From positions 1-64,000 of the forward strand of contig JAEYKW010000008.1 of assembly GCA_023408075.1 (NCBI GenBank): a stretch of DNA of 64,000 nt. Direction: 5' to 3'. Position 1 is the first letter of the stretch. Every line of letters begins with the position of its first letter. Under the pieces are notes generated by a model. That model did not search any database. It saw only the letters and a program-made list of their open reading frames with translations, and had not been told where the DNA came from. This DNA is from Bacillota bacterium. Its GTDB lineage: Bacteria; Bacillota; Clostridia; Christensenellales; SZUA-584. Positions 44,429 to 52,863 of this stretch are shown here, piece after piece. Made by a program: the position numbers and the translations under genes.

Positions 44429-45898
44429 ATGAAGGCTTTTTTAGCTGCGGATCTTGGTGCAAGCAACGGCCGGACGATACTCGGCCGGTTCGACGGGAAA
44501 AAGATCGCAATTAACGAGATCAACCGTTTCGAAAACGGGTACATCCGCGTCGGAGATGCGTATTACTGGGACATACTCGCACTCTGTTCAAATATCATAG
44601 AAGGCCTGCGCATCTCGGCCAAAGGCGGAAGCGCGCTTTCGGGAATCGGGATTGATACGTGGGGCGTTGACTTTGGCTTGATTGACAGACAGGGAAGGCT
44701 GGTCGGCAATCCCCGCGCATACAGGGATCCGCGAGGGGCGCGGGGCATGACGGCATTTCACAACACGTACGGGGCTAAAAAGGCTTTTGAACTGACAGGC
44801 ATATCGAACAATTCGTATAACACTCTTTATCAGCTGTATGATATGAAGCAGACGGGCGACCCCCAATTGGAAATCGCGGACAAGCTGCTGCTGATGCCCG
44901 ATCTCCTCGGATATATGCTTTGCGGCGGGGTATCGTCGGAGTATACGATTGCCACCACGACGCAGATACTCGGCACTCAGAGCAGCTGGTCGAACGATAT
45001 ATTGAATATGCTGGGGATACGGGAGGAACTGCTCGCTCCGGTACAAAGCAGCGGCATGGTGAAAGGCAGCCTGTACGCGTCGATACGGGAAGAGACGGGG
45101 CAAAAGGCGGATGTGCCTGTGTTCTGCGCGGGCGCGCATGACACCGCCTCGGCGGTCGCGTCCATCCCCGCAAAGGGCGATAATTATGCGTTTATTTCCT
45201 CGGGGACATGGTCGCTTATCGGTATCGTCTCAGACAGCGCCATTATCAGCGACGTTGTCTATGAAAACAAATTTTCGAACGAAGGCACTGTGGACGGCAA
45301 GGTCCGTCTGCTAAAAAATATAATGGGTCTGTGGATCATTCAGTGCTGTAAAAAACAGTGGGACAGAGAGCAAAGCATAAGCTGGGATGACATCATCGCG
45401 CTCGCGGGCAGCGCTCCGGCATTCCGGTCATTCATAGATGTCAACGACGATCTGTTCTTCGAAGCTGACGATATGACAGGCAAGATACGGGCGTATTGCA
45501 GAGAGACACGGCAGCCCGTGCCCGAAACCAGGGGAGAGATTGCGCGGACGGTTTATGAGAGCCTTGCGATGAGCTACCGCGAAGCGTTTGCGGGTTTGGA
45601 AGAGCTTAAGGGCAGGTCTATCGACGTGCTGCACATCGTGGGCGGCGGGTCAAAGAACAGGATGCTCAATCAGTTTGCGGCCAACGCGATAGGCAGAGAA
45701 GTGATCGCGGGGCCCGCCGAGGCGACGGCGACAGGGAATTTGATGGTACAGGTCATGGCGTCGGGCGAGGTTAAAAATACGGCAGAGATGAGAGAGGTCA
45801 TCCGCAACTCATTCGAGACATTGAGCTTCGAGCCGGAGCATACGGATGCGTGGACGGAGCAGTTTGAAAGATATCTTCACATAAGGGAAGGACGGTAA
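44429..45898 (+). CDS. FGGY-family kinase, rhamnulokinase type
   Basis: 489 residues. ATP site AADLGASNGRTILGRF at the N-terminus, GIDTWGVDFGLID, catalytic-domain FCAGAHDTASAVAS, SSGTWSLIG, and HIVGGGSKNRMLNQFAANA. The pattern is that of RhaB rather than E. coli FucK, but in several gram-positive fucose operons this type phosphorylates L-fuculose. It should make a ketose-1-phosphate. The ATG at 44429 is preferred over 44423 for spacing from GAGGGG. Confidence 0.88.
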   Translation: MKAFLAADLGASNGRTILGRFDGKKIAINEINRFENGYIRVGDAYYWDILALCSNIIEGLRISAKGGSALSGIGIDTWGVDFGLIDRQGRLVGNPRAYRDPRGARGMTAFHNTYGAKKAFELTGISNNSYNTLYQLYDMKQTGDPQLEIADKLLLMPDLLGYMLCGGVSSEYTIATTTQILGTQSSWSNDILNMLGIREELLAPVQSSGMVKGSLYASIREETGQKADVPVFCAGAHDTASAVASIPAKGDNYAFISSGTWSLIGIVSDSAIISDVVYENKFSNEGTVDGKVRLLKNIMGLWIIQCCKKQWDREQSISWDDIIALAGSAPAFRSFIDVNDDLFFEADDMTGKIRAYCRETRQPVPETRGEIARTVYESLAMSYREAFAGLEELKGRSIDVLHIVGGGSKNRMLNQFAANAIGREVIAGPAEATATGNLMVQVMASGEVKNTAEMREVIRNSFETLSFEPEHTDAWTEQFERYLHIREGR

Positions 45899-45902
45899 AC
45901 AG

Positions 45903-46673
45903 ATGCAGCGGTTGGCAGGGAAAAAGGCGGTTATTACAGGAGCGGCTCAGGGGCTTGGGCAGGCACTGGCGCAGCGCATGTCGGACGAGGGCGCTCAGGT
46001 GGTTATAGGAGATGTCAATATTGAAGCGGCAAGCGAAACGGCGGCGGCGCTTAACGGCGGGGCTGCGTTCGGGCTCGATGTGACGGACTACTTATCGTGC
46101 GAGGCGTTTATTGCAAACGCTGCGGCGCACCTCGGCGGAATCGATGTACTTGTGTCCAACGCGGCGATACTGCTGTCGGGCGCGATTGAGGAGCTTGATT
46201 CGGATAAGTGGAAAAAAGTCATCGATGTCAACCTGTGCGGGTTCTATAATGTCACGAAAGCCGCGGTGCCGCATATGAAGCAAAAAGGCGGCGCGATTAT
46301 ACAAATCAATTCAAAATCGGGCAAAAAGGGCTCTTACAGGAATTCGGCGTATGCGGCGTCCAAGTTCGGCGGCATCGGCCTCGTGCAGAGCCTTGCGCTC
46401 GAGCTGGCGCAGTATCATCTCAGGGTCAACGCAATCTGCCCCGGAAACCTGCTCGATTCCCCGCTGTGGGTCAACAGCCTGTTCAAGCAGTATGCCAAGA
46501 ATCAGGGCATCACCGAGCAGGAGGTCAGGCAGAAGTACATTGATCAGGTGCCGCTCAAGCGCGGATGTCAATATGAAGACGTTGCGAACCTGCTCGTATT
46601 CCTTGCGAGCGACGAGGCGGATTACATGACCGGACAGGCTGTCAACGTGACCGGCGGCCAGCAGATGGACTGA
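45903..46673 (+). CDS. Short-chain dehydrogenase similar to sorbitol-6-phosphate dehydrogenase
   Basis: 256-residue Rossmann-fold NAD(P) oxidoreductase: cofactor motif TGAAQGLGQALA, NAAILLSG, catalytic Ser in INSKSGKKGS and Tyr-Lys in YAASK. The segment NLLDSPLW to YIDQVPLKRGCQYEDV and the end VNVTGGQQMD closely resemble SrlD, which acts on sorbitol-6-phosphate. It therefore probably oxidises or reduces a phosphorylated or free ketose/polyol. It begins four bases after the kinase gene. Its role in a fucose operon is not part of the classical pathway. Confidence 0.85.
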   Translation: MQRLAGKKAVITGAAQGLGQALAQRMSDEGAQVVIGDVNIEAASETAAALNGGAAFGLDVTDYLSCEAFIANAAAHLGGIDVLVSNAAILLSGAIEELDSDKWKKVIDVNLCGFYNVTKAAVPHMKQKGGAIIQINSKSGKKGSYRNSAYAASKFGGIGLVQSLALELAQYHLRVNAICPGNLLDSPLWVNSLFKQYAKNQGITEQEVRQKYIDQVPLKRGCQYEDVANLLVFLASDEADYMTGQAVNVTGGQQMD

Positions 46674-46678
46674 GCGGT

Positions 46679-47980
46679 ATGGATAAAGAAGCATTGATAA
46701 AAAAGCTCGATTCCGATTCACTTCCGGAACGCTTGGACGCGCTGCGGCAGCTCAAAAAGCTGGTGGACAGCGGTGCGATAAGTGCGCCTGTGAGCGAAGG
46801 CTATACGAACAACCATATGCACACGAAATACTCGTTTTCGCCGTACACACCCGCAGAGGCCGTCTGGAAGGCATATATGAGCGGACTTGGTATTGTGGGC
46901 ATCGTCGATCATGATTCGGCAGGCGGCGCGGAGGAATTCACGCAGGCGGGCGCGATACTCGGCATAGCGACGACCGTCGGGTTTGAGATGCGTACAGACT
47001 GGAGCGGCACAAGGCTGGCCGGACGGCGCATCAACAACCCGGATCAGGCAGGCAATGCGTATATATGCGCGCACGGGTTGCCGCGCATGAGCTATGAAAG
47101 CGCCGACAGTTATTTGAGCGACATCAGAAACGCGCGCGCGCAGCGCAACAGAGCGATGACCGGGCGACTCAACGGTATCATGCGTGGCACCGGCATTTCG
47201 GTGGATTACGACGCCGATGTGCTGCCGCTATCCTACGCATCCCATGGCGGCGAGGTCACAGAGAGGCATCTGTTGTTCGCGCTGGCACAGCACATGATGA
47301 AGGGGCTGGGCAAAGGGCAGGCGCTTATCAATTTTCTGTCGGATACGCTGGATGCGCCCCTCAGCGAAAAACAGCTCGCATACCTCGGCGACACAGACAG
47401 CAGCGTCTATGATTACGACGTTCTCAACGTATTGAAAAGCAGCTTCATACAGAGCATCTATATCGACACAAGGCCGGAAGAAACACCGCCCGTTAAAGAA
47501 GCCGTCGCGTTTATGAAAACGCTCGGCGCGATACCCACATACTGTTACCTTGGAGACGTGGGGGCTTCGCCCACGGGAGACAAGCATGCACAGAAATTCG
47601 AGGATGATTATCTTGAAGACGTCTTCCTTGAGTGCAGGAACTTGGGGTTCGACGCGATCGCGTTCATGCCGTCAAGAAACTCAAGAGAGCAGCTTGAGAG
47701 AGTGATGGCGCTTTGCGGCAAGTACGGTTTTTTACAGATAAGCGGCGAGGACATCAACCAGCCGAGGCAATCGCTGATATGCCCGCAGCTTAAAGAACCG
47801 CATTTCGCGCACCTCATTGACGCCGCGTGGGCGCTTGTCGGGCACGAAATCAGTTCCGCTGAGGATATAAAAAGAGGCATGTTCGGGGACGGAGGGCCAA
47901 CCAGCCCCGCGGTGATTCAAGAAAAAATAGAAAAGTTCAAGCGTATCGGCCTTCGTCAATACAATTCGCAAGGAGACTGA
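46679..47980 (+). CDS. PHP-domain metal-dependent hydrolase
   Basis: 433 residues. After ~40 helical residues the PHP domain opens with NNHMHTKYSFSPYTP (the His-x-His metal motif), continues with GIVGIVDHDSAGGAEEF (Asp-His) and VGFEMRTDW (Glu), and ends with PSRNSREQLERVMALCGKYG and ISGEDINQPRQ. Family members are trinuclear-metal phosphatases or phosphoesterases, such as histidinol phosphatase. A sugar-phosphate phosphatase role fits the location, but the substrate is unknown. It starts five bases after the SDR stop. A Shine-Dalgarno sequence near its end is followed by no intact gene. Confidence 0.82.
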   Translation: MDKEALIKKLDSDSLPERLDALRQLKKLVDSGAISAPVSEGYTNNHMHTKYSFSPYTPAEAVWKAYMSGLGIVGIVDHDSAGGAEEFTQAGAILGIATTVGFEMRTDWSGTRLAGRRINNPDQAGNAYICAHGLPRMSYESADSYLSDIRNARAQRNRAMTGRLNGIMRGTGISVDYDADVLPLSYASHGGEVTERHLLFALAQHMMKGLGKGQALINFLSDTLDAPLSEKQLAYLGDTDSSVYDYDVLNVLKSSFIQSIYIDTRPEETPPVKEAVAFMKTLGAIPTYCYLGDVGASPTGDKHAQKFEDDYLEDVFLECRNLGFDAIAFMPSRNSREQLERVMALCGKYGFLQISGEDINQPRQSLICPQLKEPHFAHLIDAAWALVGHEISSAEDIKRGMFGDGGPTSPAVIQEKIEKFKRIGLRQYNSQGD

Positions 47981-48365
47981 AGCCATTGGAAAGACAGCGG
48001 TAAGGATTATACGGAAAACAAGATTTTAGGCTGGAGAGCTTCCAGCTGCCGCCGATAAAGTCCTGTCCGTTTTGTATCTAGCTTCAACACATTTGATATT
48101 GGATGTGGTGTAAAAGAGTTTCCTCCCTAAAAAAGTGACAGCGTCAGTGGCGGCTCAGTAAAACACATGCTTTGGACAGACGGCATAGCTTTTCAGCTAT
48201 GCCGTCCTGTCTTTTAAGATGCTTCCATTGGGGTAGTTCCAGGCTGCCGATACAGGCGCAGCTTATCTCCGCGCCTTCAAATCCCGCTTCGCGCATGCGA
48301 GTGAAAACCCTGCCCTGTAAAACCGTTAAATATGTGCCCGACGGTGCATTTTTGGTGGATACCGG
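47981..48365. other. Intergenic stretch with a possible gene remnant and a terminator
   Basis: AAGGAG at 47970-47975 is spaced nine bases from ATT GGA AAG ACA GCG GTA (from 47985), which reads 14 codons to a stop; this looks like the start of a lost downstream gene. No other coding signal is visible before the terminator at 48174. Confidence 0.4.
48174..48214 (+). terminator. Terminator at the end of the fucose locus
   Basis: GACGGCATAGCT (48179-48190) pairs perfectly with AGCTATGCCGTC (48195-48206), TTTC loop; the stem can extend through GGACA/TGTC with a bulge and is followed by TTTT. It lies between the converging PHP-hydrolase and acetyltransferase genes. Confidence 0.8.
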
Positions 48366-48944
48366 TCATGGTTCTTTAACCTCTGACGCAATATTCTCGC
48401 GGTTAATGTTCATACCCATATGGATGTCGTAACGATTCACATTTAATCCCGATTCCTCACCGTGAATCGTGTCAACATACACACCGCCGTTGGCAACAAT
48501 CGTTTTGTTGCTGCCCACGTTTTTATCCCGGCAAACAATTCGCACTTTATCAAGCCCAAATGCTTTTGCTTTCTGCAAGCCAAGCCGTAGCTGCTCTTTT
48601 GCGTACCCTTTGCCGCGTTCGCTTGGACAAACTGAATAGCCGAAGTTGGAGGCAAATTCTATATCGTCATCATCGTATTCGAGCTTGTGACGAAAGACGA
48701 TAAAACCGACGATCTTGCTGTCGTTTTCACGCATTGCCATATACCAGGTTAATCTGTCGGACATATTTTCGCAAAATTGAAGCCAGTCAAGTACATTGTC
48801 GTACTCTTCAAGATAATCCATACCCGGTATTCTGCGTGGGTCGTATGTCACTCTCTCGCGTTCGGCAGGAAATTCCGCTCTGTATGCCGCCATCTGCTCT
48901 GCGTATGCCGCACATGGTTTAACTAATTTTAGCATATCCCTCAT
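48366..48944 (-). CDS. GNAT-family N-acetyltransferase
   Basis: 192 residues. The acetyl-CoA-binding core is visible: NDSKIVGFIVFRHKL, YSVCPSERGKGYAKEQLRLG (the Q/R-x-x-G-x-G/A type motif as ERGKGYA) and VRIVCRDKNVGSNKTIVANG. It transfers an acetyl group to an unknown amine. ATG 48944 follows GGAGGTG; the frame continues upstream to 48977 without a better start. It is convergent with the fucose operon and unrelated to it. Confidence 0.88.
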   Translation of the reverse strand: MRDMLKLVKPCAAYAEQMAAYRAEFPAERERVTYDPRRIPGMDYLEEYDNVLDWLQFCENMSDRLTWYMAMRENDSKIVGFIVFRHKLEYDDDDIEFASNFGYSVCPSERGKGYAKEQLRLGLQKAKAFGLDKVRIVCRDKNVGSNKTIVANGGVYVDTIHGEESGLNVNRYDIHMGMNINRENIASEVKEP

Positions 48945-49039
48945 GCAAACACCTCCATTGCCGCCACGGGCCGACATAAGCCTTCAAATTTCATATATCC
49001 TCGATGCTGCGCCATATTCCGGCAGTTGCCGATAGCGGT

Positions 49040-49069
49040 ATTATACAATGTTGCCGCCCGCAAAATCAA
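49040..49069 (-). promoter_or_regulatory. Promoter of the acetyltransferase gene
   Basis: On the minus strand TTGATT (49069-49064), 18-base spacer, TATAAT (49045-49040), about 95 bases before the start codon. Confidence 0.6.
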
Positions 49070-49163
49070 ACCCTGCGGGCGGTTCTGTAAGGAAATGCGT
49101 TTAATTCGTCTAAAGTGCTGCTTGTTTGTCCTCAGCTTTTTTCTTTGCCCTGTTATTTACATC

Positions 49164-49218
49164 TTGTCAAATGCCCGCGATCGTATTATGATACTACATT
49201 GGCGAAAACGTTTACGCC
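49164..49218 (+). promoter_or_regulatory. Promoter of the MATE gene with LacI/CcpA-like palindrome
   Basis: TTGTCA (49164-49169), 17-base spacer, TATGAT (49187-49192). Ten bases on lies the 18-base near-perfect palindrome GGCGAAAACGTTTACGCC (49201-49218), which resembles a catabolite-responsive element or LacI-family operator and would block the promoter when bound. Confidence 0.55.
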
Positions 49219-49297
49219 TGCGATTTTAACTTGAGCCAAACAGTCCTTTGTTCGCGGCGTTTCATGCGTATATTTGCAGGACGGAAGGAAATTAAAA

Positions 49298-50707
49298 TTG
49301 GACACGACAGTAAGCCTTAACGGAAAAGGCAGCGGTTTTTACAAAACGCTTTTCAGACTCATGATACCGATATCACTTCAGCTTCTCGTCACCTTCGGGA
49401 TTGCCTTCAGCGACACGACGATGATCGGTAATGTCAGCGACGAGGCCATGGCCGGGGCGTATATGGGCAGCCAGGTACAGATATTTCTCCAGACGCTGGC
49501 CATGGGCATCACGGGTACGGTTATGATACTCTGCGCGCAGTATTGGGGCAAAGGCGATACAAACAGCATCAGGATACTTTGCGCCATAGCCCTGCGGATA
49601 CTGCTCGTCATCAGCACGGTGCTGTGGCTGGTGTGCTTCTTTTTTCCGGCACAGATGCTTTCCATATTTACGACAGACCCGACGGTGATCAGCGAGGGGA
49701 CGGATTTTATCCGCATACTGAGCTTTTCGTATGTGTTCTTTGCGTTTTCTCAGGTGATGATATCGACGGTGCAGAGCGTAGAGTCGGTAAAAGTCGGGTT
49801 CTATATCTCCATTATGGCGTTTGTGGTCAACCTGCTGCTCAACTGGGTGTTCGTATTCGGCAATCTCGGAGCGCCGAAACTCGGTGCCGCAGGGAGCGCG
49901 CTCTCCACGCTCATCTGCCGCATTTGCGAGGCGGCTGCGGCGGGATATTATGTGCTGCATAAAGACAAGAAGCTTGGCATCAAGCTCTCCAGCTTTTTTA
50001 AGACGGACAAGGTGCTGCGCCGAGACTTCATAAAATACGGTGCACCGGTGCTTGCGGGACAGCTTGTGTGGGCGGTAAACCTTGCTTCTCAGAACGCGAT
50101 AATGGGACGGTTCGATGCGGAGGTCATCACCGCGCTTGCCGTGGTGAATATGCTGGCTCAGCTCACATTCATATGGATGTCGGGGCTGGCTCAAGGGCTC
50201 ACCATTATGACGAGCAAGCTCGTGGGTGCCGGGCAATGCGAGACTTTAAAAAGCAACGTGAAGAGGGCACAGGTCTTTTTCCTTTGCATAGGCACGGCGA
50301 CGGGACTGTTCATATTCCTGTTTAAGGATGTATTTATTTCACTCTACCCGACGTTAAGCCCCGAAGCTGTGGAAACAGCGCGCCAGTTTATGGCGGCTCT
50401 GGCTGTGCTGACCGTCGGCACGTTTTACCACGCGCCGCTGCTTTTGGGGTTCGTCAGGGCAGGAGGGAGCGTGAGCTTTGTTTTCATCAACGATTCCATA
50501 TTTGTTTTCGGCGTGATACTTCCCGCAGCGCTCATCGCTATGTATGTCTTCCACGCTCCGGCATGGGTTGTGTATACGTGCCTCAAGGCGGACCAGGTAT
50601 TAAAGTGCTTCGTGGCCATTGTGGTATTAAACCGGCTTAAGTGGATAAAGGACCTGACGCGAAACAGGCCTCCTCAGGAAACGGGGCTGGAGGAAGCCGG
50701 GGTGTAA
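49298..50707 (+). CDS. MATE-family multidrug/cation antiporter
   Basis: 469 residues with about 12 hydrophobic helices in two MatE halves. Typical features are FGIAFSDTTMIGNVSDEAMAG in helix 1-2, AQYWGKGDTNSIR after helix 3, and GAPVLAGQLVWAVNLASQNA opening the second half. It exports organic cations or metabolites in exchange for Na or H. I choose the TTG at 49298 because GGAAGGAAA lies just upstream; an upstream in-frame start at 49274 is less well placed. It is a single-gene unit followed by a terminator. Confidence 0.9.
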   Translation: MDTTVSLNGKGSGFYKTLFRLMIPISLQLLVTFGIAFSDTTMIGNVSDEAMAGAYMGSQVQIFLQTLAMGITGTVMILCAQYWGKGDTNSIRILCAIALRILLVISTVLWLVCFFFPAQMLSIFTTDPTVISEGTDFIRILSFSYVFFAFSQVMISTVQSVESVKVGFYISIMAFVVNLLLNWVFVFGNLGAPKLGAAGSALSTLICRICEAAAAGYYVLHKDKKLGIKLSSFFKTDKVLRRDFIKYGAPVLAGQLVWAVNLASQNAIMGRFDAEVITALAVVNMLAQLTFIWMSGLAQGLTIMTSKLVGAGQCETLKSNVKRAQVFFLCIGTATGLFIFLFKDVFISLYPTLSPEAVETARQFMAALAVLTVGTFYHAPLLLGFVRAGGSVSFVFINDSIFVFGVILPAALIAMYVFHAPAWVVYTCLKADQVLKCFVAIVVLNRLKWIKDLTRNRPPQETGLEEAGV

Positions 50708-50735
50708 TCGGCACGATAGACCAAAAATAAAGAGA

Positions 50736-50765
50736 AGTGACACCTTTGAGGTGTTGCTTTTTTAT
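50736..50765 (+). terminator. Rho-independent terminator after the MATE gene
   Basis: Nine-base-pair stem AGTGACACC (50736-50744) with GGTGTTGCT (50750-50758), five-base loop, followed by a T-run. It is a close copy of the terminator after tmRNA at 1086. Confidence 0.88.
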
Positions 50766-50830
50766 TTTGGCGAAGACTAAAGGAACGTGAATGCACGCCG
50801 CCAGTCTGTGCCCTATAGGGTCATGGCGGA
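50736..50830. repeat. Terminator-linked intergenic repeat, copy 2
   Basis: Matches 1086-1183 over its whole length: terminator arms, TTTTTTATTTTG, CGCCGCC, the identical 15-mer TGTGCCCTATAGGGT (50807-50821) and ATGGCGGA. Confidence 0.65.
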
Positions 50831-50841
50831 CGAAGCTCTTA

Positions 50842-51393
50842 TTAAGCGGCTCCGATTTTCTTTTTCAGGTTTAACCAGAGCCGGAATATCACTCCCGAAT
50901 AAACGATATATTGAAGATCAAAAAGTATCATGCTGACAGGCGCAACGTCTGTATAGGTTAATATCGATATACACAGGAAGACAAAACATAATAGCAGAAG
51001 TGCCGGAACGGCTGCATATAAGCCAAGACTCAGCTTTTTATTTTTGATTGGTATAAGGATGACAAACATGATTGCCATATACGCCCACATAATGACGTTG
51101 AAAATATCTGTGATCCTTTGATTAAAGGTGATGAATGCATTGACGGCATAAACAAGCTCGGCCAGTGATAATATAAGCCCGACGATGAAGAAGATTCTTG
51201 CGCTTGTTTTTTTCTGGCTGTTCAATATTGATCGAAGACCAAAATATCCAAGAAGAGCAGCAATTAAATCACCGAGGTATATCGTATTAGACAAATGAAA
51301 TGAAATGCTGAGGCCTGAGTAGGCCAGAGCTGTTGAAGGGGCACAGACGGACACGAGAATACCCAAGCATATGATAAAAGCACCCTTCTTCAC
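50842..51393 (-). CDS. Hypothetical membrane protein
   Basis: 183 residues, not recognised. The N-terminus (KKGAFIICLGILVSVCAPSTALA) could be a signal peptide or first helix; five further hydrophobic segments lie at about residues 35-50, 66-85, 97-115, 122-142 and 150-170, and the end is basic (LKKKIGAA). GTG 51393 is chosen because CAGGAGGTG lies just upstream. It stands alone, convergent with the MATE gene and divergent from the operon at 51842. No function can be inferred. Confidence 0.6.
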   Translation of the reverse strand: MKKGAFIICLGILVSVCAPSTALAYSGLSISFHLSNTIYLGDLIAALLGYFGLRSILNSQKKTSARIFFIVGLILSLAELVYAVNAFITFNQRITDIFNVIMWAYMAIMFVILIPIKNKKLSLGLYAAVPALLLLCFVFLCISILTYTDVAPVSMILFDLQYIVYSGVIFRLWLNLKKKIGAA

Positions 51394-51841
51394 AAAAACA
51401 CCTCCTGTTTGTATGCCAAAATCAAATTTAAACAAGATTTCCACCCGCAGTGCCGCGAAGAGGGCAGCTGCGATTTTTTGAGGATGAGGCTACAGTCAAT
51501 CATTCAATTCCCACCAACCGTCGTTGTTATTCTACGTCAGGACAACCGGTTCTGGCAATACTCAACGTTTTATTTATCAGAGAGCGCTCTGCTGCTATAT
51601 GCGGCGGATGACCATGCCGTTTACAGTGATTGAGTGGATGCCGAACCTGACATAATGACGAAATTTATATAGGATACACACTGATTTATAGAAATAACAG
51701 ATTGTTACAAACGGTAAAAATAAATCGATAAAATTATTGAATTCAACAACAAAAATGTTGACATAAACAAAATAATGCGTTATATAATATTATAAACGCA
51801 AAAAACAATCAAATTCGTTAATAATATGTGAGGTGACAAAA
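51394..51841. other. AT-rich leader region of the HPS/PHI operon
   Basis: 448 bases without a credible gene. The last 150 bases are very AT-rich and carry two inverted repeats and a strong promoter (see 51695-51788), followed by a 45-base leader. Confidence 0.7.
51695..51788 (+). promoter_or_regulatory. Strong promoter with two inverted-repeat operator candidates
   Basis: TTGACA (51758-51763), 17-base spacer, TATATA (51781-51786; TATAAT at 51783-51788 with a 19-base spacer). TAACA-GAT-TGTTA lies at 51695-51707 and TCAACA-N7-TGTTGA at 51743-51761, the latter covering the -35 box. Both share an AACA/TGTT core and may bind the DeoR protein encoded at the operon end (inference). Confidence 0.75.
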
Positions 51842-52837
51842 GTGGCTCAGAAGAATCCTGTGACTCTGTTAACTGCCCAATGGGGAGACCTTCCTTTTGA
51901 AACGATATGTGAAACCGCAAGCCGTATGGGGTACGACGGTGTCGAGATCGGATGCGGCGGTGACCACATGGATGTGATCAAAGCGGCAAACGACATGAAC
52001 TATGTGGCTCAAAAACGAGAGATCCTCGAAAAGTACAATCTCAAAGCCTACGCCATTGCGAGCCACATCGCAGGCAAAATCGTCGGCGATACATACGATG
52101 TGCGGCATAATAATCTTGTCCCGTCCGAAGTAAAAGGCAAGCCGGATGACATGCGCGCATGGGCGATCGATCAGATGATGCATGTGCCGGCGGCGTGCAA
52201 GAATATGGGCTGCACGGTGACAACGAGCTTTCTCGGTTCGCCGATATGGAATTACTGGTACTCATTCCCGCAAACCACCGATGAAATGATAGAAGAGGGA
52301 TATGCCCGCATCAAGGATTTGTGGACGCCGATTTTTGATGAGTTCGACCGTCAGGGCGTACGCTATGCACTCGAGGTTCATTCAACGGAAATCGCTTATG
52401 ATATTTGGACCGCCAAAAAGCTGCTCGAGGTTTTGAATTACCGCAAAGCGTTTGGATTTAATTTTGACCCAAGCCATCTGCTGTGGCAGGGCATCAAGCC
52501 GCATATCTTCATCCGCAACTTTCCGGACCGCATTTATCATTGCCATATGAAAGACGTCTACATATCGAATGATGATACGGCCAGCATTATCGGTTCGCAC
52601 CTGCCCTTCGGAGACCCGCGCCGCAAATGGAATTTCCGCAGCATCGGCCGCGGCATGGTCAATTTTGAAGATATCATCCGTGAGTTGAATTTTGCCGGTT
52701 ATAACGGCCCTTACTCCGTCGAATGGGAAGACAGCGGTATGGACCGCATTCAGGGGGCCACAGAATCGTGCAAATACATTAAAGACATTCGCATAAAGCC
52801 GTCGGAAGTTGCTTTTGACGCCGCATTAAAGAACTAA
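51842..52837 (+). CDS. Sugar phosphate isomerase/epimerase-like TIM-barrel protein
   Basis: 331 residues of the xylose-isomerase-like TIM-barrel (AP_endonuc_2) superfamily. Metal-ligand regions are GYDGVEIGCGGDH near the N-terminus, RYALEVHSTEIAYD (Glu), FGFNFDPSHLLWQG (Asp-His), YHCHMKDVYI (His-Asp) and NGPYSVEWEDSGM (Glu). Members isomerise, epimerise or cleave keto sugars; in levoglucosan and C-glycoside pathways they act after a Gfo/Idh/MocA dehydrogenase, which is exactly the next gene. GTG 51842 follows AGGTG; GTG 51833 is too close to it. Confidence 0.87.
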   Translation: MAQKNPVTLLTAQWGDLPFETICETASRMGYDGVEIGCGGDHMDVIKAANDMNYVAQKREILEKYNLKAYAIASHIAGKIVGDTYDVRHNNLVPSEVKGKPDDMRAWAIDQMMHVPAACKNMGCTVTTSFLGSPIWNYWYSFPQTTDEMIEEGYARIKDLWTPIFDEFDRQGVRYALEVHSTEIAYDIWTAKKLLEVLNYRKAFGFNFDPSHLLWQGIKPHIFIRNFPDRIYHCHMKDVYISNDDTASIIGSHLPFGDPRRKWNFRSIGRGMVNFEDIIRELNFAGYNGPYSVEWEDSGMDRIQGATESCKYIKDIRIKPSEVAFDAALKN

Positions 52838-52863
52838 GCAATCCATGAGAAAGGAATAAGGTT

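Larger units (their letters stand above)
48945..49297. other. Divergent intergenic region between acetyltransferase and MATE genes
   Basis: Contains promoters facing both ways (see 49040 and 49164) and a perfect nine-base-pair hairpin CCGCCCGCA (49054-49062)/TGCGGGCGG (49074-49082) that overlaps the minus-strand promoter. No coding sequence seen. Confidence 0.6.
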
